DNA from: Gordonia humi
GTDB lineage: Bacteria; Actinomycetota; Actinomycetes; Mycobacteriales; Mycobacteriaceae
Direction: 5' to 3'
NCBI RefSeq assembly: GCF_014197435.1
Contig: NZ_JACIFP010000001.1
Span: 1,178,001-1,242,000, forward strand
DNA: 64,000 nt
The notes under the pieces are model-generated. The model had not been told where the DNA came from, made no database searches, and saw only the letters and a list, made by a program, of their open reading frames with translations. This document shows, piece after piece, positions 8,152 through 16,433 of the stretch (its first letter is position 1; every line of letters begins with the position of its first letter). The position numbers were made by a program, and so were the translations under genes.

Positions 8152-9048
8152 TCAGCCCTCGCCGGCCAGCGCGAACAGGCCGTCGTCGGTCACTTCGATC
8201 AGGCCGTCCACCAGCAGGGAGTCCAGGGCCCGCGCCCGCTGGCCGGGATCGCGTTCCCATGCCAGATCGAGCGCGGTGCGTTCGACGGGACCCGAGGTGT
8301 TGCGCAGCACGTCGAGGAGCCGCCCGCGGGCCTGTCGGTCGGTGCCTTCGAACTTCTGAACCTTTCGTGCCGGACCCTCGTGGGCGGGTCGGCCGAGCCG
8401 CACCCATTCGCATGTCGGCTCCAGTGGGCAGATCTCGCAGCGGGCCTCGCGGGCCGTGCACACCAATGCGCCGAGTTCCATGAGGGCGGCGCTGAACACC
8501 GGCGTCTCCGGGGCGGGAGAGCCGTCCGCCGACCGGGGGAACAGGGCCTCGGTCTCGGCGAGGTCGCGCCGCGCCGGATTCCCGGGGTGCTGGCGTCCGT
8601 GCACGGCCCGGGCGACGACGCGGCGCACGTTCACGTCCACCACGGGCACCGACTGCCCGTAGGCGAAGCACGCCACGGCCCGCGCCGTGTAGTCGCCGAT
8701 CCCGGGCAGCGTGAGCATGGTCTCGACGTCGGGCGGGACCACGTCGTCGTACTGCTCCGCGAGGACCTTGGAGCACTCGTGCAGGCGCATCGCGCGCCGT
8801 GGATAGCCGAGTTTTCCCCACGCGCGAACCACTTCGCCGACCGATTCGACGGCCATCGCGGAGGGCACCGGCCATCGCTGCACCCACCGGGTCCACGGCT
8901 CGACGACCCGCACCACGGGGGTCTGCTGGAGCATGATCTCGCTGATCAGGACATGCCACGCGGAGACGTTCGGCGAACGCCACGGAAGGTCCCTCTTATG
9001 GGGCCCGAACCAATCGACGACTGTGGCTGGTGGCACACTGACAGTCAT
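8152..9048 (-). CDS. mutY: A/G-specific adenine DNA glycosylase
   Basis: A 298-residue base-excision repair enzyme that removes adenine mispaired with 8-oxoguanine. The helix-hairpin-helix region LPGIGDYTARAV carries the catalytic Asp. The four iron-sulfur Cys appear as C-x6-C-x2-C-x5-C in CTAREARCEICPLEPTC. The N-terminal LPWR and SEIMLQQTPV stretches match the family. The ATG at 9048 shares bases with the ATG of the divergent carbonic anhydrase gene; a GTG at 9036 could be the real start. The C-terminal domain is short, as in mycobacterial MutY. Confidence 0.93.
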   Translation of the reverse strand: MTVSVPPATVVDWFGPHKRDLPWRSPNVSAWHVLISEIMLQQTPVVRVVEPWTRWVQRWPVPSAMAVESVGEVVRAWGKLGYPRRAMRLHECSKVLAEQYDDVVPPDVETMLTLPGIGDYTARAVACFAYGQSVPVVDVNVRRVVARAVHGRQHPGNPARRDLAETEALFPRSADGSPAPETPVFSAALMELGALVCTAREARCEICPLEPTCEWVRLGRPAHEGPARKVQKFEGTDRQARGRLLDVLRNTSGPVERTALDLAWERDPGQRARALDSLLVDGLIEVTDDGLFALAGEG

Positions 9049-9676
9049 GAAAGATCTCACCCCGGCTCAAGCATGGACAGTTCTCAAGGAAGGCAACCAG
9101 CGCTTCGTCGAGAACCGTCCGATTCACCCGAGCCAGGGTATCGCCGACCGCGAGGCGCTCGTCGGCGGGCAGTCGCCGCACGTGGTGCTGTTCGGTTGCG
9201 GCGACTCGCGGCTGGCCGCCGAGATCATCTTCGATCAGGGTCTCGGCGACATGTTCGTCGTTCGCACGGCGGGTCACGTCCTCGACGAAGCCGTTCTCGG
9301 CACCATCGAATACGGTGCGGACATCCTCAGCGTCCCGCTGATCATCGTCCTCGGACACGACCAGTGCGGCGCGGTGGGCGCCACTCTCGACGCGCTCGAC
9401 AACCTGAACCTGCCCGGCGGATACGTCCGCAACATCGTCGAGAAGGTCGCGCCCAGCGTCCTGGCCGGCCGCAGTGAAGGACTCACGGAGTACTTCGAGT
9501 TCGTCACCCGGCACGTGCAGGAGACCGGTCATCTGCTCATGCAGCGCAGTCGGAAGATCGCCGAGCGCGTCGAGGCCGGCGAGCTGGCGATCGTCGGTCT
9601 GTCGTACCGACTCGATGAGGGGCGGGTCCACCTCGTCGAGGTGATCGGCGACATCGGGGAGCAGCCCGCGAGCTGA
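9047..9676 (+). CDS. Beta-class carbonic anhydrase
   Basis: 209 residues. Zinc ligands Cys51, His104 and Cys107 and the Asp53-Arg55 dyad are in place (GCGDSR and GHDQCGAV). It interconverts CO2 and bicarbonate in the cytoplasm. Position and sequence match M. tuberculosis CanB (Rv3588c) next to mutY. The start codon overlaps that of divergent mutY, so both promoters must lie inside the opposite gene. A perfect 14-base palindrome (GACCCCCGGGGGTC, 9675-9688) covers the stop codon and may help termination. Confidence 0.93.
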   Translation: MKDLTPAQAWTVLKEGNQRFVENRPIHPSQGIADREALVGGQSPHVVLFGCGDSRLAAEIIFDQGLGDMFVVRTAGHVLDEAVLGTIEYGADILSVPLIIVLGHDQCGAVGATLDALDNLNLPGGYVRNIVEKVAPSVLAGRSEGLTEYFEFVTRHVQETGHLLMQRSRKIAERVEAGELAIVGLSYRLDEGRVHLVEVIGDIGEQPAS

Positions 9677-9773
9677 CCCCCGGGGGTCGGGACGACCACA
9701 ATAGTCGGAAATCGGCGGAAACAAACTTCCGACACGCCGACGGTGGTCGAGGCTATCGGCTGCTCGTCGGCGA

Positions 9774-9779
9774 TACCGT
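9774..9779 (+). promoter_or_regulatory. -10 hexamer TACCGT of a leaderless promoter
   Basis: TACCGT lies six bases before the GTG at 9786, the spacing of leaderless actinobacterial transcripts. Confidence 0.5.
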
Positions 9780-9785
9780 TGCATC

Positions 9786-10538
9786 GTGATCGAACCACAG
9801 GGACCCCTGCCTTCCGAGGTGTATTGGCGACGACGCCTCGTCGCGATCGTCGGCGCCGTCGTGGCTGTGGTCGTGGTGATCGCCCTCATCGTGTGGGCGG
9901 GCAGTTCGTCCGACGGCGACTCGAAGCCCGCGAACGCCGCGGCGTCCGATTCGACGTCGAGCACCGCGAAGCCGGCCGCACCCGCGCCGTCGACGCCGTC
10001 GACCGACTCACCCGCGCCGAGTAGCAGCGAGGCGCCGAGCGGGGGAGGCGAGCACGGGGAAGGCGGCGACCCGAGCGCGCCCGCGCAGACTCCGGCGAGC
10101 AGCGAGGTTCCGGCGGCGCCCGCGATCGAGAACCTGTGTTCGGATCAGAGCCTCTCGGTGGTGCTGTACACCGATAAGCCCACCTACACGCAGGGCGATC
10201 AGCCGGTTTTCACGATCGTCACGACGAACGGCGGGCTGTCGGCCTGCAATCGTGACGTCGGCAAGGTCGCACAGAATGTGATCGTCCGTTCGCTCGACGG
10301 TGCTCGTACTCTCTGGTCGGCGCAGGACTGCGCTCCCGACAAGGCCGTCAACGTCCAGCTCCTCCAGCCCGGCCAGCAGGTCAGCGACGACATCACCTGG
10401 TCGGGCACCACCAGCAGCCCCGGCTGCAAGAAGCCCCGCCAGCAGATTCCGGCGGGCGCCTACCAGGCCATCGGCAAACTCGGCGAGAAGGAGTCGGCGC
10501 CGATCACCTTCAACGTGGTGAAGCCGGCCGAGCAGTAG
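9786..10538 (+). CDS. Membrane-anchored exported protein (Rv3587c-like position)
   Basis: 250 residues. One membrane helix (about 18-38) follows a short cytoplasmic start. Then comes a long Ala/Pro/Ser/Thr linker (about 40-115) and an exported domain (about 116-250) with four Cys that could form two disulfides. That domain has beta-rich stretches such as SLSVVLYTDKPTYTQGDQP. I do not know its function. The place between a carbonic anhydrase and disA is conserved in mycobacteria. The GTG start is supported by a TACCGT hexamer six bases upstream. A GC-rich hairpin follows the stop. Confidence 0.8.
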   Translation: MIEPQGPLPSEVYWRRRLVAIVGAVVAVVVVIALIVWAGSSSDGDSKPANAAASDSTSSTAKPAAPAPSTPSTDSPAPSSSEAPSGGGEHGEGGDPSAPAQTPASSEVPAAPAIENLCSDQSLSVVLYTDKPTYTQGDQPVFTIVTTNGGLSACNRDVGKVAQNVIVRSLDGARTLWSAQDCAPDKAVNVQLLQPGQQVSDDITWSGTTSSPGCKKPRQQIPAGAYQAIGKLGEKESAPITFNVVKPAEQ

Positions 10539-10539
10539 A

Positions 10540-10563
10540 GCAGCGCCCCGGCCGGGGCACTGC
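10540..10563. terminator. GC-rich hairpin after the membrane protein gene
   Basis: Arms 10540-10551 and 10552-10563 form a stem with one mismatch around the palindrome CCCCGGCCGGGG, immediately after the stop. The downstream gene disA is convergent, so it may end both transcripts. Confidence 0.65.
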
Positions 10564-10637
10564 TCGCCCGTGCGGCGGCTGTCGCGAGCTGCCGGCTCGA
10601 TCCGACAGTGGAGTGGCCTCTCGTCGAGCGACAGGGC

Positions 10638-11735
10638 CTAGTCGAAGCGTTCGAGGCTGCTCTCGGCGAGTCGCGACAGACCCTCGCGGATGTGTCGGGC
10701 CCAGATGCCGCCGATGCCCTCGACGGCCTCCAGATCCGCCGCGCTGGACGCGAGCAGCGACTGCAGAGTGCCGAAGTGGCGCACCAGGCGATCGACGTGC
10801 CCGAACTGGAGCCGAGAGATGCGAGACAGCAGACGGTAGCCGCGCGGGCTCATCGACGTGTCCTGCGCCTCCAATGTGGTCGGATAACCGAACGCGCCCG
10901 CGAGCATGGTCAGGTCGAGGAGATCGGCGTCCGAGAGTCCTTCGACGGCCTCCAGGATCTGGCGGACCTGTTCCGGTCCGGCGGGTTCCGGGCTCGCGTG
11001 GTAGTCGCGCACCAGCAGTTCGCGCATCGTGTCGTTGTCGCTGATGAGTTCTTCGAGCTGCAGCGCCACCTGGCGACCGTTGACGCCCAGCTCGAGCACG
11101 TACTCCTCGATCTCCACCGACACGCGGCGGACCATCTCCATGCGCTGGGCGGCACTCATCGCGTCGCGCAGAAGCACGTAGTCTTCGATCTCGGCGCGGG
11201 ACAGTTGGGCGCTGACCTCGTCGAGTCGTGACTTGTACCGCTCCAGCGTCGACAGGGCGACGTTGGCGCGCGAGAGGATCGCATCCGGGTTCTCCACGAT
11301 GCGGCGCTGACCGTCGACGTACACCGACACGATCGACATCGACGCGCTCACCGCGATCACCGGGACGCCCATCTGGATCGCGGTGCGCTCCCCCGCGCGG
11401 TGCCGGGTACCGGACTCCTCGGTGGGGATCGACGGGTCGGGCACCAGTTGCACGTTGGCGCGGACGATGCGCCGTCCGTCCGCGGACAGGACGACGGCGC
11501 CGTCCATCTTCGCCAGTTCGCGCAGGCGAGTGGGGGCGAACTCGACGTCGAGATTGAATCCGCCGTCGCAGATCCGCTCCACGTCGTCGTCGTAGCCGAG
11601 AACCACCAGCGCGCCCGTCCCGCCGCGCAGAATACGTTCGAGGCCGTCGCGCAGACTGGTGCCGGGCGCTACGCGCCGCAGCGTCTCGCGGGTCATGTCG
11701 GCGCCTCCGGCCGCACTGACCGATGTGTCGTTCAT
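10638..11735 (-). CDS. disA: DNA integrity scanning diadenylate cyclase DisA
   Basis: 365 residues from the ATG at 11735. The N-terminal diadenylate cyclase domain contains the DGA (78-80) and RHR (111-113) motifs that bind ATP. A helical spine and a C-terminal helix-hairpin-helix DNA-binding domain ([17 protein letters not shown]) follow. DisA forms octamers that move on DNA, sense branched structures and make c-di-AMP from two ATP. In many Mycobacteriales disA directly follows radA; here the two share the strand but a thioesterase gene on the other strand separates them, so disA needs its own promoter. A second ATG 13 codons in is a possible alternative start. Confidence 0.95.
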   Translation of the reverse strand: MNDTSVSAAGGADMTRETLRRVAPGTSLRDGLERILRGGTGALVVLGYDDDVERICDGGFNLDVEFAPTRLRELAKMDGAVVLSADGRRIVRANVQLVPDPSIPTEESGTRHRAGERTAIQMGVPVIAVSASMSIVSVYVDGQRRIVENPDAILSRANVALSTLERYKSRLDEVSAQLSRAEIEDYVLLRDAMSAAQRMEMVRRVSVEIEEYVLELGVNGRQVALQLEELISDNDTMRELLVRDYHASPEPAGPEQVRQILEAVEGLSDADLLDLTMLAGAFGYPTTLEAQDTSMSPRGYRLLSRISRLQFGHVDRLVRHFGTLQSLLASSAADLEAVEGIGGIWARHIREGLSRLAESSLERFD

Positions 11736-11803
11736 CGCACCTCGTCTGTAGGAAGGACTCGACCGTACCGACTCCCGCCGGATCCCGACTAGCGTATCTG
11801 GAC

Positions 11804-12322
11804 GTGAAGCATGCTTTCGTTCCGCCTGCAGACCTGGAGCCGTTGCAGAGGCACCCCAAGGCCGCGGCACCCGGACATCACATCGATCTGCACCACAGCA
11901 CGTGCTTCGGCTGCGGCGACGACGTTCCGCTCGGCCTGCACTTGAAAGTGATCGCAGGTGACGGCCTGACCGTGAGCGCCGACATGCCGGTCGCGAGCTG
12001 GATGCAGGGCGGCCCCGGCGTCATCCACGGCGGTGTCTTGTCCGCGGCGTTCGACGAGGTGATGGGCACCTCGCCGTTGCTGATCGGGTCGGCGGTGGTG
12101 ACCGCCCACCTCGAGATCGACTTCGCCGAGCCGATTCCGCTCGGTTCCACCCTGCACTTCGACGCGCGGATCCTCGGGCGGCAACGGCGGAAGGTCTACA
12201 TCGCCTCGGTGGCCCACATCGGCGACCCGGAGCGTCCGGTGGCGAGCGCGCACTCGATCTTCGTCACGATCGATGTGAAGGAGCACTTCGCCGAGCACTA
12301 CGACAAGCGGGTGATCCTCTAG
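11804..12322 (+). CDS. PaaI-type hotdog thioesterase
   Basis: 172 residues from a GTG at 11804. The hotdog-fold core has the [19 protein letters not shown] helix typical of acyl-CoA thioesterases of the PaaI/4HBT group. [13 protein letters not shown] motif precedes it, also common in this group. It probably hydrolyses an acyl- or aryl-CoA; the substrate is unknown. Possible -10 hexamer TAGCGT lies eight bases before the start. The gene runs against radA and disA and splits that pair. Confidence 0.82.
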   Translation: MKHAFVPPADLEPLQRHPKAAAPGHHIDLHHSTCFGCGDDVPLGLHLKVIAGDGLTVSADMPVASWMQGGPGVIHGGVLSAAFDEVMGTSPLLIGSAVVTAHLEIDFAEPIPLGSTLHFDARILGRQRRKVYIASVAHIGDPERPVASAHSIFVTIDVKEHFAEHYDKRVIL

Positions 12323-12347
12323 CGTCTCGTCGGCCGTCGAGCCGAGA

Positions 12348-13730
12348 TCAGAACGGCGCGTCGACGGCCTGGAGGCGGCGCGGTCTCACCGCGTCCAAAG
12401 CGTCGGCGAGGTGCGCGACCTTGGTGATCCGAATACCCTTCGGCATCTCCTCGTCGGTGCCCGCGGGGACGATCGCGTGCCGGAATCCGAGACGTTTGGC
12501 CTCGGCGACGCGCCGCGCCGTCGACGAGACCCGACGGATCTCGCCCGCGAGTCCGACCTCGCCGATCGCCACGGTCGTCGACGAGATCGGCTGATCGCCC
12601 GCGGACGATCCGATGGCCAGGAAGATGGCGAGGTCCGCGGCGGGTTCGGTCACCTTCATCCCGCCGACGGTCGACGCGTACACCTCCTGTCTGCCCGCGG
12701 ATATCCCGGCGTGCTTCTCGGCGACGGCGAGCATCATCGCGACGCGTGCGGCGTCCAGTCCGGACACCGCGCGACGAGGTGAGGCCATCTCGGTCTTGTT
12801 GAGCAACGCCTGGATCTGCCCGACCATCGCCCGGCGGCCGTCCATGGCGACGAGCGCGACGCTGCCCGCCACATCGGTGGGGTGCTCGTGGACGAAGATC
12901 CCCGACGGATCGGAGACCTCGTGTATGCCGTCGGACCGCTGTTCGAAGCAGCCGACCTCGTCGGACGGCCCGAATCGGTTCTTGACGCCGCGGACCATGC
13001 GCAGCGAGGAGTGGCGGTCGCCCTCGAACGCCAGCACGACGTCCACCAGGTGCTCGAGTGATCGCGGTCCGGCGACGTTGCCGTCCTTGGTGACGTGGCC
13101 GACGAGGATCACCGCGACGCCGCTGGTCTTGGCCAGCGACACCAAGGCCGTGGTGACGGCGCGGATCTGGGTGACGCCGCCGGTCACCCCGTCGACGCCG
13201 GTCGCCACGAGAGTCTGCACGGAGTCGACGATCAACAGGCTCGGGCGTACCTCGTCGACGTGGCCGAGGACGGTCGCCAGATCGGTCTCGGCGGCCAAGA
13301 AGACGTTCTCGTGGACGGCGCCGGTCCGTTCGGCGCGGAGCCGGACCTGGCCCGCGGACTCCTCACCGGTCACGTAGAGCGCGGTGCGGCCCTGCGCGGC
13401 CCACTGTTTGACCGTCTCGAGCAGCAGCGTCGACTTGCCGACGCCCGGTTCGCCCGCCAGCAGCACGACCGATCCGGGCACGATGCCGCGGCCGAGGACG
13501 CGGTCGAACTCGGCGATGCCGATGGGCGTGGCCGAGGACGTGCCCGCGTCGACGTCGGTGATGCGTCGGGCCGGACTGCGCGGCGCGACCGAGGCCGCGC
13601 CCGCGGCGGCCGCTGCCGGAGCCCCTTCCTCGATCGATCCCCACTCGCCGCAGTCGGGGCATCGGCCGACCCATTTGGACACCTGATGCCCGCATGCCGT
13701 GCATCGGAAGACTGCCTTCGGTTTCGCCAC
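12348..13730 (-). CDS. radA: DNA repair protein RadA (Sms)
   Basis: 460 residues. The N-terminal zinc finger has Cys10, Cys13, Cys24 and Cys27; the Walker A motif GEPGVGKST is at 93-101; the RadA-specific KNRFG motif follows in the RecA-like core, and the C-terminal Lon-protease-like domain (without protease function) is complete. RadA is a hexameric helicase that promotes branch migration in recombination. It is often paired with disA, whose activity it can restrain. Inverted repeats GGCCGTCGA/TCGACGGCC straddle the stop codon and may form a weak terminator. Confidence 0.95.
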   Translation of the reverse strand: MAKPKAVFRCTACGHQVSKWVGRCPDCGEWGSIEEGAPAAAAAGAASVAPRSPARRITDVDAGTSSATPIGIAEFDRVLGRGIVPGSVVLLAGEPGVGKSTLLLETVKQWAAQGRTALYVTGEESAGQVRLRAERTGAVHENVFLAAETDLATVLGHVDEVRPSLLIVDSVQTLVATGVDGVTGGVTQIRAVTTALVSLAKTSGVAVILVGHVTKDGNVAGPRSLEHLVDVVLAFEGDRHSSLRMVRGVKNRFGPSDEVGCFEQRSDGIHEVSDPSGIFVHEHPTDVAGSVALVAMDGRRAMVGQIQALLNKTEMASPRRAVSGLDAARVAMMLAVAEKHAGISAGRQEVYASTVGGMKVTEPAADLAIFLAIGSSAGDQPISSTTVAIGEVGLAGEIRRVSSTARRVAEAKRLGFRHAIVPAGTDEEMPKGIRITKVAHLADALDAVRPRRLQAVDAPF

Positions 13731-13813
13731 GAAGCCACCCTATCGGCGACCTGCGACAGTCGAGAGCCGGCGGGCGCCGAGCCGGTGGACGAACTCGGTG
13801 CGGACCGATGCGA

Positions 13814-13843
13814 AGCGCCCCCGACCGGAAGGTCGGGGGCGCT
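13814..13843. terminator. Hairpin downstream of the LpqE-like gene
   Basis: Perfect 13-base arms (13814-13826 and 13831-13843) enclose a four-base loop. It follows the stop of the minus-strand lipoprotein gene at 13868, so it probably terminates that transcript before radA. Confidence 0.8.
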
Positions 13844-13867
13844 CGTCGTGCAGTGGTCGGGTCGGGC

Positions 13868-14560
13868 TCAGTGGCCTTCGCCCTGGAGGTCGCGGACGAC
13901 GTCCACCCGGTCCTTGAGGGTGCCGCCGTCGACCGGGGTCTCGATGGTGACCTGCTTGAGGCCGAGGTCCTTGCCCGCGAGGTCGTACACCTCGAACCGG
14001 AAGGTCAGCGGCGCGGTCAGACCGGCACGGACCTTCGTGGCCTGAGTCAGTGTGACGGAGAAGCGCTCGATGTTCGCGGCTTCGGCGGCCGAGGTGTTCA
14101 CGTCGGCGGGCACGCCCGCGAGCATGTTCTCGCCGGGGCCGAGGAGACGCGGGTCCGACTTGGTTCCGCTGGACTTCGACGGGTTCTCGATCGAGACGGA
14201 CGAGCCGTCCGGTCCGACGATCTCGACCAGCTTGACCTTGCGGGTCACGCTGTCGTTGGAGGCGAGGAACGCGATGTCGAACGGTCCGCCGTCGGTGAAG
14301 GTCTGGTCGGCGTTCGACCGCGGGTACACGATCTGGACGTTGCGGATGGCGATCTCACCGTTGCGCAGCTCGTCGCCGTCGACGATGTCGGGGTCCAAGG
14401 TGATGGTTCCCGTCGAGCCGTTGATCGCGGGCTGCTGATCGGCGGACTGGGAGATCTTGCCCGCGCCGCAGGCCGCTGTGCCGATGGCGATCGCGGCGCC
14501 GAGCGCGCCGACGGCTACAGCCTTGGCCAGACGGCCGGTGGTCCGATTGAGCACTGACAC
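13868..14560 (-). CDS. LpqE-like lipoprotein
   Basis: 230 residues with a lipoprotein signal ending in the lipobox GTAAC (Cys about 31). The exported domain is beta-rich with a copper-chaperone-like pattern seen in this group (ELRNGEIAIRNVQIVYP, then a C-terminal LTFRFEVYDLAG). M. tuberculosis LpqE lies at the same place, divergent from carD. The function of LpqE-type proteins is not well settled; a role in copper-related or envelope functions has been suggested for the fold and is not shown here. A strong hairpin follows the gene. Confidence 0.8.
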   Translation of the reverse strand: MSVLNRTTGRLAKAVAVGALGAAIAIGTAACGAGKISQSADQQPAINGSTGTITLDPDIVDGDELRNGEIAIRNVQIVYPRSNADQTFTDGGPFDIAFLASNDSVTRKVKLVEIVGPDGSSVSIENPSKSSGTKSDPRLLGPGENMLAGVPADVNTSAAEAANIERFSVTLTQATKVRAGLTAPLTFRFEVYDLAGKDLGLKQVTIETPVDGGTLKDRVDVVRDLQGEGH

Positions 14561-14733
14561 CTTTTCCTCCGGGTGGTCGTCGCACTGTCCGCCGGATGCG
14601 AACGCTCACTACGCAGCGTAGTGGGCGCGGTCGGGAAAAGTTCCCTCGGGTCGGCGGAAAATCGTTGCAATTGTAGCGCGACCGCCGTGAACAGGTGTTG
14701 ACCTGCGCCGTTGGAAAGGCTGTCGGTGGGTGG

Positions 14734-14751
14734 GTGTTACACTGGTAACAC
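14734..14751. promoter_or_regulatory. Perfect dyad immediately upstream of carD
   Basis: GTGTTAC and GTAACAC are separated by four bases (ACTG) and end 19 bases before the carD start, next to the ribosome site. The left arm overlaps a TACACT hexamer that could serve as -10. It may be an operator for carD or a leader hairpin. Confidence 0.55.
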
Positions 14752-14770
14752 TCGAAAGGGGCAGGGAACA

Positions 14771-15259
14771 TTGAATTTCAAAGTTGGCGACACCGTTGTG
14801 TACCCCCATCACGGTGCTGCTCGGATCGACGACATCGTCGTTCGGACCATCAAGGGTGAAGAAGTCGAATACCTGGTCCTGAAAGTTGCAGACGGCGACA
14901 TGACGGTCCAGATCCCTTCGAGCAAACTCGATTACGTCGGTGTTCGTGACGTGGTCGGCGAAGAGGGACTCGATGAGGTCTTCCAGGTGCTCCGCGCACC
15001 GAACGTGGAAGAGCCCACGAACTGGGCGCGCCGCTTCAAGGCGAACCAGGAGAAGCTGAACTCGGGCGACATCATCAAGGTCGCCGAGATCGTTCGCGAC
15101 CTGTGGCGTCGCGAACAGGACCGCGGGTTGTCCGCAGGTGAGAAGCGGATGCTGACCCGTGCGCGCCGCGTACTGGTCGACGAGCTCTCGCTCGCTCGGA
15201 ACACCGACGACGAGAAGGCCGACAGCATCCTCGACGAGATCCTGGCTGCGGCGTCCTGA
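14771..15259 (+). CDS. carD: RNA polymerase-binding transcription factor CarD
   Basis: 162 residues from a TTG at 14771, exactly the length of mycobacterial CarD. The start is fixed by alignment ([13 protein letters not shown] at the N-terminus) and by an AGGGGCAGG ribosome site. The N-terminal Tudor-like domain binds the RNA polymerase beta subunit. The C-terminal helical domain with [19 protein letters not shown] and the conserved Trp contacts the upstream edge of the open bubble and stabilises it, chiefly at rRNA promoters. It is first in a row with ispD, ispF and cysS, 17 bases before ispD. The rare TTG start may limit translation. Confidence 0.96.
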   Translation: MNFKVGDTVVYPHHGAARIDDIVVRTIKGEEVEYLVLKVADGDMTVQIPSSKLDYVGVRDVVGEEGLDEVFQVLRAPNVEEPTNWARRFKANQEKLNSGDIIKVAEIVRDLWRREQDRGLSAGEKRMLTRARRVLVDELSLARNTDDEKADSILDEILAAAS

Positions 15260-15276
15260 CCTCGCGGCGCGGCCGT

Positions 15277-15912
15277 GTGGCCGCATTGATTCCAGCCGCA
15301 GGCATGGGAACTCGCCTCGGTGAGGACAAGCCGAAGGCCTTCGTGGACGTGGGCGGGGCGACTCTGCTGCAACGCAGTGTCGCCGCCGCCCGCGGCTCCG
15401 GGGTGATCGACGAGATCGTCGTCGCCGTCCCGGAGGAACTCATAGACAGCGCGCAACGGCTCGTGCCGGATGCGCGCATCGTCGTGGGCGGGGCACAGCG
15501 CAGCGACTCGGTGCGGGCGGCACTCGCCGCGACCGACGCCGACCTGGTGCTGGTGCACGATGCGGCCCGAGCACTGACTCCGCCGTCGCTGTTCGCCGCC
15601 GTGGTCGACGCGGTTCGCGCCGGCGCGGAAGCGGTGGTCCCCGGACTCCCGGTGGCCGACACCCTCAAACGTGTCGACGCGTCGGACGTCGTCGTCGAGA
15701 CGCCCGACCGCAGCGTGCTCCGCGCGGTCCAGACGCCGCAGGGATTCGACGCGGACGTACTCCGTGCCGCGCACGCCGGTGCGGGCGACGCCACCGACGA
15801 CGCGGGTCTCGTAGAAGCCTCCGGCGTTCCGGTCCGGGTGATCCCCGGCGATGCGATGGCATTCAAGATCACCACCCCGTTCGACCTCGCTCTGGCGCGA
15901 CTGCTCGCCTGA
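15277..15912 (+). CDS. ispD: 2-C-methyl-D-erythritol 4-phosphate cytidylyltransferase
   Basis: 211 residues from a GTG at 15277; no other in-frame start lies between carD and this codon. The CTP-binding loop LIPAAGMGTRLGEDKPKAF is at the N-terminus, and DAARALTP and the TPQGFD region are conserved. IspD transfers CMP from CTP to methylerythritol phosphate, third step of the non-mevalonate isoprenoid pathway. The next gene, ispF, acts two steps later. The carD-ispD-ispF order is typical for Mycobacteriales. Confidence 0.95.
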   Translation: MAALIPAAGMGTRLGEDKPKAFVDVGGATLLQRSVAAARGSGVIDEIVVAVPEELIDSAQRLVPDARIVVGGAQRSDSVRAALAATDADLVLVHDAARALTPPSLFAAVVDAVRAGAEAVVPGLPVADTLKRVDASDVVVETPDRSVLRAVQTPQGFDADVLRAAHAGAGDATDDAGLVEASGVPVRVIPGDAMAFKITTPFDLALARLLA

Positions 15913-15943
15913 CCCGATCCGACCCGATCCGACCTGACCCGAC
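15911..15943 (+). repeat. Three 10-bp tandem units between ispD and ispF
   Basis: Units GACCCGATCC, GACCCGATCC and GACCTGACCC start at the ispD stop codon and fill the space before the ispF ribosome site (AAGGAG). Probably replication slippage; no function seen. Confidence 0.7.
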
Positions 15944-15957
15944 AAGGAGACGCCACC

Positions 15958-16422
15958 ATGCGCGTGGGCATCGGCACCGACGTCCATCCCATCGAACCCG
16001 GCCGCGACTGTTGGATGGTGGGTCTGCGCTTCGATGACGCGGACGGTTGCCGCGGTCACTCCGACGGCGACGTCGGAGTCCACGCGTTGTGTGACGCCTT
16101 GCTCTCGGCGGCCGGTCTCGGCGACCTCGGCCTCGTGTTCGGCGTCGACCGCCCCGAGTGGGCGAACGTGACCGGTGCCGCGATGTTGACGCACGTCGTC
16201 GCACTCCTCGACGAGGAGGGGCTGACTCCGCTCAACGCGGCGGTGCAGGTCATCGGGAACCGGCCTCGGATCGGACCGAGACGCGAAGAGGCGCAGAATG
16301 TGCTGTCCGACCTGCTCGGCGCGCCTGTGTCGGTGTCGGCGACCACCACCGACGGTCTCGGTCTGACGGGTCGAGGCGAAGGAGTCGCGGCGGTGGCGAC
16401 CGCGCTGCTTCAGGTCAAGTAG
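15958..16422 (+). CDS. ispF: 2-C-methyl-D-erythritol 2,4-cyclodiphosphate synthase
   Basis: 154 residues, normal family length. Metal ligands are present in the DVH motif (Asp8, His10) and in [17 protein letters not shown] (His about 42). IspF cyclises the CDP-methylerythritol phosphate intermediate with release of CMP in the isoprenoid pathway. An AAGGAG ribosome site precedes the ATG. The stop TAG overlaps a TAGAAT hexamer that may serve as a -10 for cysS. Confidence 0.96.
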   Translation: MRVGIGTDVHPIEPGRDCWMVGLRFDDADGCRGHSDGDVGVHALCDALLSAAGLGDLGLVFGVDRPEWANVTGAAMLTHVVALLDEEGLTPLNAAVQVIGNRPRIGPRREEAQNVLSDLLGAPVSVSATTTDGLGLTGRGEGVAAVATALLQVK

Positions 16423-16433
16423 AATCGCAGGCC

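Noticed and set aside
12332..12369. Inverted repeat over the radA stop as a terminator
   Set aside because: Nine-base arms with a 20-base spacer are weak, and the arm on one side lies in coding sequence.
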